Assembly (NCBI GenBank): GCA_016720935.1
Contig: JADKJP010000004.1
Coordinates: 434,001-498,000, forward strand
From: Bacteroidota bacterium
Lineage (GTDB): Bacteria > Bacteroidota > Bacteroidia > AKYH767-A > 2013-40CM-41-45
DNA: 64,000 bases
Reading direction: 5' to 3'
Both the position numbers and the translations under genes were made by a program. Positions within the stretch are counted from its first letter, which is position 1. Each line of letters opens with the position of its first letter. The notes beneath the pieces were generated by a model, which saw only the letters and a program-made list of their open reading frames with translations, ran no database searches and was not told the DNA's origin. Positions 54,492-61,661 of the stretch are shown piece after piece.

Positions 54492-55616
54492 TTAGTAGTT
54501 AATTACCTGCTGCTCCATCAGTTCAGGGAGCTCACGATATTCGTATTGTTGAGTACGTAATTGTGGAGTAAAACCGGCTTCACGAATTGCATCCTGTATT
54601 CCTTTGGAAGTAAAACGATGCGGAGCCCCGGCAACAGAAACAACATTCTCTTCAATCATGATGGAACCAAAATCATTTGCTCCTCCGTGCAAACACAATT
54701 GAGCGATTTCTTTTCCTACCGTCAACCAGCTGGCCTGAATATTTTGAATATTCGGCAACATGATCCGGCAAAGTGCCAGCATCCGGATGTATTCTTCACC
54801 GCTCACCTGGTTGCGTACACCTTTGATGCGACGAAGCAATGTTCCTTCATCCTGGAAAGGCCATGGAATAAACGCGATGAACCCTTTGGCCTTAGCAGGC
54901 TTTTCACTTTGTACTTCACGCAACCAGACAAGATGTTCAAAACGTTCTTCGATGGTTTCAATATGTCCGAACATCATGGTCGCGGAAGTGGTCAGATTCA
55001 ATTGATGCGCGGCACGCATGACATCCAGCCATTCGCGTCCGGTGCATTTCCCTTTGCTGATCAAACGACGGACACGGTCATTGAGAATCTCCGCTCCGGC
55101 GCCAGGTAAAGAATCAAGTCCGGCATCCATTAAAGCTTTGAGCACTTCTGTATGTGTTGAACCTTCCAGTTTTGTGATATGTGCAATTTCCGGTGGCCCG
55201 AGTGAATGCAGTTTCAGATTTGGATAAAGTCTTTTCAGTTCTTTGAAAAGATCAACATAAAATTTTAATCCGAGATCCGGATGATGACCTCCCTGAAGCA
55301 GCAGTTGTTCTCCTCCGTAGCGAAAGGTTTCATCAATCTTTTGTTTGTACTGATCGATCGTTGTGATGTAAGCCTCCGCATGGCCGGGAATCCGGTAAAA
55401 GTTGCAAAACTTACAATTCGCGATGCAAACATTGGTGGTATTGACATTTCTGTCGATGATCCAGGTAACTTTGTTATCCGAATGAAATTTCTTTCGCATC
55501 TCATTCGCCACATCCATCAGTTCCGCTGTTGGAGCATTTTCAAAAAGATACTGGCCTTCCTTTTTGTCAAGGAATTCAAAATTAAGAGCCCGTTGAAGCA
55601 AATTATCAGCGTTCAT
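54492..55616 (-). CDS. mqnC: Cyclic dehypoxanthinyl futalosine synthase (MqnC)
   Basis: This radical SAM enzyme of the futalosine menaquinone pathway cyclises dehypoxanthinyl futalosine. The 374-aa protein has the cluster motif CIANCKFC (CX3CX2C, Cys 64, 68, 71) in the MqnC-specific context TWIIDRNVNTTN. Further conserved segments are LLLQGGHHPDLGL, TTSATMMFGHIET and GGANDFGSIMIEENVVSVAGA. The DRN-x-N-TTN context distinguishes it from the related MqnE. Its presence shows that this organism makes menaquinone by the futalosine route, matching the complex I genes at the left end. Confidence 0.93.
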   Translation of the reverse strand: MNADNLLQRALNFEFLDKKEGQYLFENAPTAELMDVANEMRKKFHSDNKVTWIIDRNVNTTNVCIANCKFCNFYRIPGHAEAYITTIDQYKQKIDETFRYGGEQLLLQGGHHPDLGLKFYVDLFKELKRLYPNLKLHSLGPPEIAHITKLEGSTHTEVLKALMDAGLDSLPGAGAEILNDRVRRLISKGKCTGREWLDVMRAAHQLNLTTSATMMFGHIETIEERFEHLVWLREVQSEKPAKAKGFIAFIPWPFQDEGTLLRRIKGVRNQVSGEEYIRMLALCRIMLPNIQNIQASWLTVGKEIAQLCLHGGANDFGSIMIEENVVSVAGAPHRFTSKGIQDAIREAGFTPQLRTQQYEYRELPELMEQQVINY

Positions 55617-55725
55617 AAAAAGGGACGGAAACGTGAAATAATGGAATTCAATTCTTCATTTTTGAAAGGTAAGTCCTACCAAAAATATTTTAACTAATTT
55701 CCGCCCTTCAAAAATACAATTTATA

Positions 55726-57159
55726 ATGCAGACTACCATCCTGACTACTTCATCCGTTAAAGCCGGGGACTCCCTGATTTTACTCCTGGATGACAATGGA
55801 AATATCCCTTCCGGAATTTTATCGAAAGAAGAAGCTGATTTTGTTAAAAAAGAGCTGAAAGCCGAACGTAAAACCATCATCATCAACCAGTACAAACGTC
55901 TGGTGATTTTGTTTCAGCCTGATTATAAGAAGGATTCAACCCGTTTGCTTGAAGCATGCCGCAAGGCTGGCGATAGTTTTCTGGGAAGTATTAACAAACA
56001 GAAATTATCCCGTGTGGTGATCCAGGATCTCGCCGGAAACTCCGCAACGACTCTGGCAGTCGCTGAAGGAATGGCTCTTGGCAATTACCAGTTCCTGAAA
56101 TACAGAAAAGAGAAGAAAAAAGAGCAGAATTCATTGCATGAAATCGCGATCAAAAGCAGAGCGGTTCGTGATCATCATGCTCAGGAATTGCAATATGTTG
56201 TGGATGCGGTTTGCAAGGCAAGAACCCTTGTGAACGAACCACTGTCCGGACTTTCAGCTACTCAATTGGCTTCCGAATTCGTAAAACTTGGAAAAGAAGC
56301 AAAATTCAAGGTTCAGGTTTTGGGAAAATCAAGGATCAAAGCCTTGAAAATGGGTGGATTACTGGCAGTAAACAAAGGAAGTGTCGCTCCTCCAACGTTC
56401 ACGATCATGGAATACAAGCCCCGTAACGCGAAAAATAAAAAGCCATATATTCTCATTGGTAAAGGTGTTGTGTACGATACAGGTGGATTAAGCCTGAAGC
56501 CTACTCCCAACTCCATGGATTACATGAAAAGTGATATGGCCGGCGCCGCTGCTGTTGGTTGCGCACTTTACGCGATCGCGAAATCAAAATTGCCTGTTCA
56601 TGTGATCGCATTGGTTCCTGCCACTGATAACAGGCCCGGAGGCGAAGCATACACACCCGGCGATGTAGTGACGATGATGAGCGGTCATACTGTTGAAGTA
56701 TTGAATACTGATGCGGAAGGAAGAATGATCCTTGCCGATGCATTGCATTTTGCAAAAAAATACAAACCCGAACTAGTCATGGATTTCGCGACACTCACCG
56801 GTGCCGCGGCCGCTGCAGTCGGACCATACGGAATCGTTTGCATGGGTACTGCTGAAGAAAGAATGCGTTCGAAGTTACGTGACAGCGGAAATGCTGTGTA
56901 TGAACGTCTGGCTGAATTTCCATACTGGGATGAATACGATGATCTGATCCGCAGCGACATTGCTGATATGAAAAATATTGGTGGTCCGATTGCCGGAGCC
57001 ATCACAGCAGGAAAATTCCTTCAGCGTTATACCGATTACCCCTGGATGCATTTTGATATCGCAGGTCCTTCCTTTGTTCACTCCCCCAGCAGTTACAGGG
57101 GCAAAAATGGAACAGGTGTTGGGGTGAGGTTCTTGTATGAGTTTTTTAAAAACCTTTAG
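55726..57159 (+). CDS. pepA: Leucyl aminopeptidase, M17 family (cytosol aminopeptidase)
   Basis: This di-zinc aminopeptidase trims N-terminal residues from peptides in the cytoplasm. The 477-aa length is standard. Metal- and substrate-binding motifs are visible: IGKGVVYDTGGLSLKPT, MKSDMAGAAAV and the M17 signature NTDAEGRMILADAL at about residues 327-340. The C-terminal segment WMHFDIAGPSFVHSP is also typical. Its stop codon lies inside the first arm of a repeat element (57154-57335). Confidence 0.95.
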   Translation: MQTTILTTSSVKAGDSLILLLDDNGNIPSGILSKEEADFVKKELKAERKTIIINQYKRLVILFQPDYKKDSTRLLEACRKAGDSFLGSINKQKLSRVVIQDLAGNSATTLAVAEGMALGNYQFLKYRKEKKKEQNSLHEIAIKSRAVRDHHAQELQYVVDAVCKARTLVNEPLSGLSATQLASEFVKLGKEAKFKVQVLGKSRIKALKMGGLLAVNKGSVAPPTFTIMEYKPRNAKNKKPYILIGKGVVYDTGGLSLKPTPNSMDYMKSDMAGAAAVGCALYAIAKSKLPVHVIALVPATDNRPGGEAYTPGDVVTMMSGHTVEVLNTDAEGRMILADALHFAKKYKPELVMDFATLTGAAAAAVGPYGIVCMGTAEERMRSKLRDSGNAVYERLAEFPYWDEYDDLIRSDIADMKNIGGPIAGAITAGKFLQRYTDYPWMHFDIAGPSFVHSPSSYRGKNGTGVGVRFLYEFFKNL

Positions 57160-57335
57160 AGGGACGGGGGACGAGGGACTGGGGACGGAAACTGTAGAAG
57201 ACTTCTAAGTTATTCGGTTTTATTTTATGTCACTTGTTCTTCGCATTCCACCCCCTACTGTTATGAGAAAGAAATTACTCAATATTACCACGCTCATAAA
57301 CGTCCCTCGTCCCCAGTCCCTCGTCCCTTTCTAAA
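57154..57335. repeat. Small inverted-repeat element (MITE-like) after pepA
   Basis: This is a 182-bp stretch bounded by imperfect terminal inverted repeats: CTTTAGA plus a G-rich arm at 57154-57187 and the reverse complement ending TCTAAAG at 57307-57335. The inner 20 bp of the arms (57168-57187 and 57307-57326) are perfect complements. There is no transposase or ORF inside. It belongs to the same GGGACGAGGG repeat family found in the nuo operon. It could be a non-autonomous mobile element or a structure-forming intergenic repeat. Confidence 0.5.
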
Positions 57336-57446
57336 GAATGTTCTCAATATAACCACGAGCCTAAACGTCCCTCGTCCCCAGTCCCTCGTCCCTTTCCAAA
57401 GAATGTTCTCACTATTACCACGAGCATAAACGTCCATCGTCCCCGT
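57277..57446. repeat. 65-bp tandem repeat upstream of pdxA, about 2.6 copies
   Basis: Units start at 57277, 57342 and 57407, each opening CTCA(A/C)TAT(T/A)ACCACG and containing CGTCCCTCGTCCCCAGTCCC. Copies 1 and 2 are almost identical and copy 3 is truncated. It abuts the pdxA promoter. Not a CRISPR array: repeat and spacer do not alternate and the whole 65-bp unit is conserved. Confidence 0.85.
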
Positions 57447-57457
57447 CAAATATTCTG

Positions 57458-57465
57458 CTAACTTT
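57458..57465 (+). promoter_or_regulatory. Bacteroidota -7 promoter box for pdxA
   Basis: TAACTTTG is an exact TAnnTTTG match 19 nt before the pdxA ATG. It also overlaps a TTG that would otherwise be an upstream start codon, which argues for the ATG at 57485. Confidence 0.6.
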
Positions 57466-57484
57466 GCATACTCAAAACAAACCT

Positions 57485-58552
57485 ATGAGTCATCCAGAAC
57501 AAGAAGGACGAATTAAAGTTGGGATAACCTGTGGCGATGTAAACGGCATCGGCCTGGAGGTTGTCATGAAAACTTTTCTTGATAACCGCATGCATCAGGT
57601 TTGCACTCCGGTAATTTATGCTAGCAACAAACTGGTTTCCCTTCAACGAAAACTTCTCAACCTTACCGAATTTCAATACCAGACTGTAAAAAGCAGCAAT
57701 GAAGTTATTTTACGTAAGACGAATGTTGTCAATTGCTGGGAAGAAGAGATCGCAGTAGAATGGGGCAAACCCACGGAGCTTTCCGGAATGCACGCATTCA
57801 AATCACTTGAAGCGGCAACACAGGATTTGAGAGATAAAAAAATTGATGTCCTTGTTACGGCGCCGATTAACAAACACACCATTCAGAATAAAGATTTCAA
57901 TTTCCAGGGACATACAGAATATCTGAGCGCGAAATTTGATTCGCCGGATTACCTGATGTTTCTGGTGAGTGAAACGTTACGTGTTGCGGTTGTATCCGGA
58001 CACATTCCTGTAAAAGAAGTCGCTTCACATTTGTCGATTGAAAAAATCATGAAGAAACTTCAACTGATGAATAAATCCCTCAAACGTGATTTCGGTTTTC
58101 GTAAACCAAGAATCGCCGTGTTGGGATTGAATCCACATGCCGGAGACAATGGACTGATTGGTGTGGAAGAAAAAGACATCATTCAACCGGCAGTGAAAAA
58201 AGCTTTTGACGAAGGACTCTTTGTGTATGGCCCCTACTCTGCTGATGGATTTTTTGGTTCCGGTTCTTTCCGGAAATTTGACGCGGTACTGGCGATGTAT
58301 CACGATCAGGGACTGGTTCCGTTCAAGACGATCAGTTTTTCTACAGGTGTGAATTATACAGCCGGACTTCCGGTCATTCGTACTTCTCCGGATCACGGGA
58401 CAGCCTATGATATTGCCGGCAAAGGAACGGCGAATGAAGATTCACTGCGCGACGCGATTTATACCGCGATTGATATTCTGAAAAAACGTGAAGAGTATGA
58501 TGAAGCCACAGCAAATCCGCTTGCTTTTTCTAAACAAACACGTGATCAGTAA
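57485..58552 (+). CDS. pdxA: 4-hydroxythreonine-4-phosphate dehydrogenase (PdxA)
   Basis: This enzyme oxidises 4-phosphohydroxy-L-threonine in DXP-dependent pyridoxal phosphate synthesis. The 355-aa protein has the N-terminal GITCGDVNGIGLEV and three metal-histidine contexts, FQGHTEYLSAKF, AMYHDQGLVPFK and RTSPDHGTAYDIAGKG. The ATG at 57485 is chosen; the upstream TTG at 57464 falls inside the -7 promoter box. It supplies PLP, which the glucan phosphorylase domain in this window needs, but this is a general requirement and not evidence of co-regulation. Confidence 0.95.
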   Translation: MSHPEQEGRIKVGITCGDVNGIGLEVVMKTFLDNRMHQVCTPVIYASNKLVSLQRKLLNLTEFQYQTVKSSNEVILRKTNVVNCWEEEIAVEWGKPTELSGMHAFKSLEAATQDLRDKKIDVLVTAPINKHTIQNKDFNFQGHTEYLSAKFDSPDYLMFLVSETLRVAVVSGHIPVKEVASHLSIEKIMKKLQLMNKSLKRDFGFRKPRIAVLGLNPHAGDNGLIGVEEKDIIQPAVKKAFDEGLFVYGPYSADGFFGSGSFRKFDAVLAMYHDQGLVPFKTISFSTGVNYTAGLPVIRTSPDHGTAYDIAGKGTANEDSLRDAIYTAIDILKKREEYDEATANPLAFSKQTRDQ

Positions 58553-58580
58553 GAAAGCAATTTATATTTGTCAGAACACT

Positions 58581-59843
58581 TTAATGTAAGCTGATCCGGC
58601 TTAGATAATTATTCTTTTCTCCGATAACCTGAATCAGATATATTCCTGCCGCTGTTTCATTAACGGGAATTGAAATTTTATTCTGATCAACATGAATGGA
58701 CTGAATGATTTGTCCTGTTGAATTGATGATTCTTACTTCCAGCATCCGATCCACTTTGTTTTGCAATTCAACTGTAAATTGATTCAAAGCAGGATTTGGA
58801 TAAACGGAAAGATCAGATCCAACTGATACGGAAGATGCGACACCTGTACTTGGGAATGTATTTGGCAATGGCAATGGATCTGTAGGTGTACAACCGAGTT
58901 GTTCGTAGAGAAAATTACTTACGAAACGTACTGTTGTATCCATGTAAGCGAGACTCCCTGCATAAGGAACGTGATCCTGTCCGTAATAGGTATACATCAC
59001 ATTGTCCAGACCAATAGTATTCGCGTAATCATTGACTGAATAACTGCCATCAACTACCATGATGGACCAGATATTCAACAGATACAACATAGCGGTAGCA
59101 TAAGGAACCACATTGTCATTGGTACCATGCATACTACAAAGCGGCTCGTCGCCGGGATGCAGCCAGGTTTTATTTCCCAGAGCTCCGCATAAATTCACGA
59201 CGGCGTTGACTTGTGATGAATAACCGGGATTACCGCTATTGCCTTCCATTCCGCCCAAAACCGTTGTGTCAATTTGCGCGGGCAATTCACTCACATCATC
59301 CAGATAAGCGAGATGCAATGCGGTAAACGCGCCGGCGGAACTTCCTGCCGCGACAATAAAATTCGTATCTACTTTATAGACATTGCTAGTTGCCGCGTCT
59401 TTTCTCATGAATCGAATAGCCGCTTTCATGTCCTGTACAGCGCGGTAAACAGCTTGTGTCGCGCCGGTCTGGTTTGGGGGAATACTGATGCCTAAACGAT
59501 AATTAATCGAAATACAAACATAACCGCGCTTAGCAAAGTGATTACACAAACTGGTAACATCTCCGTCATTTTTTGTTCCACCCATAAAACTTCCACCATG
59601 CGCCCAAACGATCAGGGGTCTCACAGCCACCGTGTCTGAATCCGGTTCGTAAATATCCATAGTCAGTGTGGTGGTTGCGCCGGTATTATCCACATTGGAA
59701 CCATAGGTGATATTGGATGTAAGTTTTACTGTTGAAAAAACTTCTGTGTCATACCTGGCGGATCCACAATAGGTGAAGCGCTGTGCTGATGAGATCATGC
59801 AGACAGATAATAACAAGAAAGCAAGGAATGTAGATTTGAACAT
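58581..59843 (-). CDS. Secreted alpha/beta-hydrolase (carboxylesterase-like) with T9SS type A sorting domain
   Basis: This 420-aa exported esterase-like protein has a signal peptide (ends CMISSAQ). It has an oxyanion region WAHGGSFMGG preceding an alpha/beta-hydrolase fold with nucleophile elbow AAGSSAGAF (GxSxG), and a late histidine in YYGQDHVPYAG. A C-terminal sorting domain follows (LSVYPNPALNQFTVEL, GIYLIQVIGEKNNYLSRISLH). It is paralogous to the next gene. Substrate unknown. Confidence 0.85.
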   Translation of the reverse strand: MFKSTFLAFLLLSVCMISSAQRFTYCGSARYDTEVFSTVKLTSNITYGSNVDNTGATTTLTMDIYEPDSDTVAVRPLIVWAHGGSFMGGTKNDGDVTSLCNHFAKRGYVCISINYRLGISIPPNQTGATQAVYRAVQDMKAAIRFMRKDAATSNVYKVDTNFIVAAGSSAGAFTALHLAYLDDVSELPAQIDTTVLGGMEGNSGNPGYSSQVNAVVNLCGALGNKTWLHPGDEPLCSMHGTNDNVVPYATAMLYLLNIWSIMVVDGSYSVNDYANTIGLDNVMYTYYGQDHVPYAGSLAYMDTTVRFVSNFLYEQLGCTPTDPLPLPNTFPSTGVASSVSVGSDLSVYPNPALNQFTVELQNKVDRMLEVRIINSTGQIIQSIHVDQNKISIPVNETAAGIYLIQVIGEKNNYLSRISLH

Positions 59844-59934
59844 GTGAAGAGGAATTTAGAGGAAAGGTATTGAATATTCATTGAGTTGCAAATCCACTTT
59901 CACGGAAATCCGGATATCTGAATTAAACCAAACA

Positions 59935-59970
59935 AAAAAGGCCGCCGGAAATAATTCCGGCGGCCTTTTT
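59935..59970. terminator. Strong terminator between the two esterase genes
   Basis: A 16-bp perfect stem AAAAAGGCCGCCGGAA (59935-59950) and complement (59955-59970) has a 4-nt loop and A/T tails on both sides, a textbook rho-independent terminator. It lies 16 bp past the stop of the upstream esterase (59987). Confidence 0.93.
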
Positions 59971-59986
59971 AAATTAATACTCTTGA

Positions 59987-61555
59987 TTATTGGATCGTGA
60001 TTTTCTCAATCACCTGTCCGCTATCAAATTTGATATTCATAAAATAAGCTCCCGCGTCAAGGTTGCGGACATCAAGCATGAGTTTCATGTCATCCAGTCG
60101 ATCGAGTGAACGAACCAGGCGACCTGAAATATCATACATATTGATACTGCGAACCGGAGTCTTCGAAGCAGATGCATCAATCTGGATCATGTCTGTAGCA
60201 GGATTCGGATACACCTTCAAAGTACTTTGAATGAAAGATGAATTATCGATTCCTGTTGTCAGGTTCAATGATACTGCAACACGATGATTCAGATAACCCA
60301 TGATGGTATCAATGTAAGCAAGCGCTTTGTTACGGCTCATGTCAGGATTGGTAGCAAGTGAATTGTACCAGATAGTATCGCAATGACCCTGAGTAAAACC
60401 AAGACCGAACATTGCAGTCATGTACACAGTTGTTGAATCATACCATTCCCAAGGACCAGCTTGTCCTGTTGCAGGGCCCGGAGGGTCAGCCATTTCAAAT
60501 GGGAACAAACCATCATAGCCATCGTTAATCTGATTTGCACGTGTTGTGTAAGGATCTGTCCATGTATTGTTTTGGAAAGCGGAGTTATTACCCAGTGAAT
60601 CGGAAATACGCACCACACGCCAGCTACCGCTTACATCAACCACAAAGTCGCCGGTTGTTGGAACGATAACCGGACCATCTTTATACGGAGCGAATGGATC
60701 ATTCACGACGTGGAAAGCTATGATCGGAACATTTGGTCCGGCTTGTAACCATGAACTGTCACCCAATGCACCACCCATGTTGAACACGAATGATACGCTG
60801 TTGTCAACTCCGGGAGTGTTAGTACCCAGGTTGTAACCAGGAGCACCGCCATAACCATCGAAATCACCCCAGATAGCCTGGTTGATATAAGATTGACCGG
60901 CAGTAAAGCCATAAGATGCATTGGTTGTTGCCGCAAGGAATTTCGGAAGTGAAATTTGTCCTGTATTGTTGAGCGTAACATAAGCCATCGCAACATAACC
61001 ACCGGAACCTGCTCCACCGAGAATGAATTGGGTTTCATCGATGTGATAGGTATTGGTGTTGTTCGCGTCGTTACGGAAATAACGTACGCAGGCCTTTACG
61101 TCCTGCAAAGCACGGTATACAGCCTGTAACAAAGTTCCGGTACGGATATCCTGTCCTGCTGAACCCAAAGCTGCAGGGTTCCAGCCCAAACGGTAATCCA
61201 TTGCGATAGCCGTGTAACCACGACGTGCAAACTGACGGCACATTTCTGTGATAGTACTGTCGGTCTTAATACCTGTTGCCTGTCCGTTGTAGAAAATCGG
61301 AAGGAAGCTACCGGTATGGATCATGATCACTGTAGGGCGTGCACCCATCGTGTCACCAACAGGTTCGTATACATCGGCTTTAAGATCGATAGTATCTGCT
61401 GTTCCTGTCAGGAAGGAAATATTCTGTCCGTAAGTGATGTTGGGAGTTACATTCACTGAACTGAATACTTCACTTACAAAGCGTTGGGCGAATAATGTAC
61501 CGCTCATTGCGGACAAGCCAACGACTAAAAGTAAAGTAAGTAATGGTTTTCTCAT
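59987..61555 (-). CDS. Secreted alpha/beta-hydrolase-like protein with T9SS type A sorting domain, variant nucleophile
   Basis: This 522-aa paralogue of the gene at 58581 has a signal peptide (ends TLFAQ), the shared beginning RFVSEVFSSVNVTPNITYGQN and MAMDYRLGWN regions, and a C-terminal sorting domain (LKVYPNPATDMIQIDAS, DAGAYFMNIKFDSGQVIEKITIQ). The nucleophile elbow reads GGAGSGGYVAMAY, i.e. A-x-S-x-G rather than G-x-S-x-G, and the oxyanion stretch IHTGSFLPIF differs from the WAHGGSFMGG of its paralogue. It could be an esterase of altered specificity or an inactive binding protein. It has its own strong promoter and terminator, so it is transcribed separately. Confidence 0.82.
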   Translation of the reverse strand: MRKPLLTLLLVVGLSAMSGTLFAQRFVSEVFSSVNVTPNITYGQNISFLTGTADTIDLKADVYEPVGDTMGARPTVIMIHTGSFLPIFYNGQATGIKTDSTITEMCRQFARRGYTAIAMDYRLGWNPAALGSAGQDIRTGTLLQAVYRALQDVKACVRYFRNDANNTNTYHIDETQFILGGAGSGGYVAMAYVTLNNTGQISLPKFLAATTNASYGFTAGQSYINQAIWGDFDGYGGAPGYNLGTNTPGVDNSVSFVFNMGGALGDSSWLQAGPNVPIIAFHVVNDPFAPYKDGPVIVPTTGDFVVDVSGSWRVVRISDSLGNNSAFQNNTWTDPYTTRANQINDGYDGLFPFEMADPPGPATGQAGPWEWYDSTTVYMTAMFGLGFTQGHCDTIWYNSLATNPDMSRNKALAYIDTIMGYLNHRVAVSLNLTTGIDNSSFIQSTLKVYPNPATDMIQIDASASKTPVRSINMYDISGRLVRSLDRLDDMKLMLDVRNLDAGAYFMNIKFDSGQVIEKITIQ

Positions 61556-61574
61556 GGTGTTTTTTTCTTTAAGG

Positions 61575-61605
61575 CAAACTTAACAGAATTTTGGCTCAAT
61601 TCAAA
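61575..61605 (-). promoter_or_regulatory. Promoter of the variant esterase gene, -33/-7
   Basis: On the minus strand the -33 box TTTG (61605-61602) is followed after 19 bp by TAAGTTTG (61582-61575), an exact TAnnTTTG match. Both boxes and spacing match the Bacteroidota primary sigma consensus. It lies 19 bp before the start codon. Confidence 0.7.
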
Positions 61606-61661
61606 TAAATACCTATTGCTTTCTGCTCAAAGCAATTACCACAACAATTCAAATAAAAAGA

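Noticed and set aside
57277..57446. Possible CRISPR array
   Set aside because: The full 65-bp unit is conserved with no unique spacers and there are no cas genes.
57464..57484. TTG start for pdxA, seven codons upstream
   Set aside because: It lies within the TAACTTTG promoter box; the ATG at 57485 begins the conserved protein.
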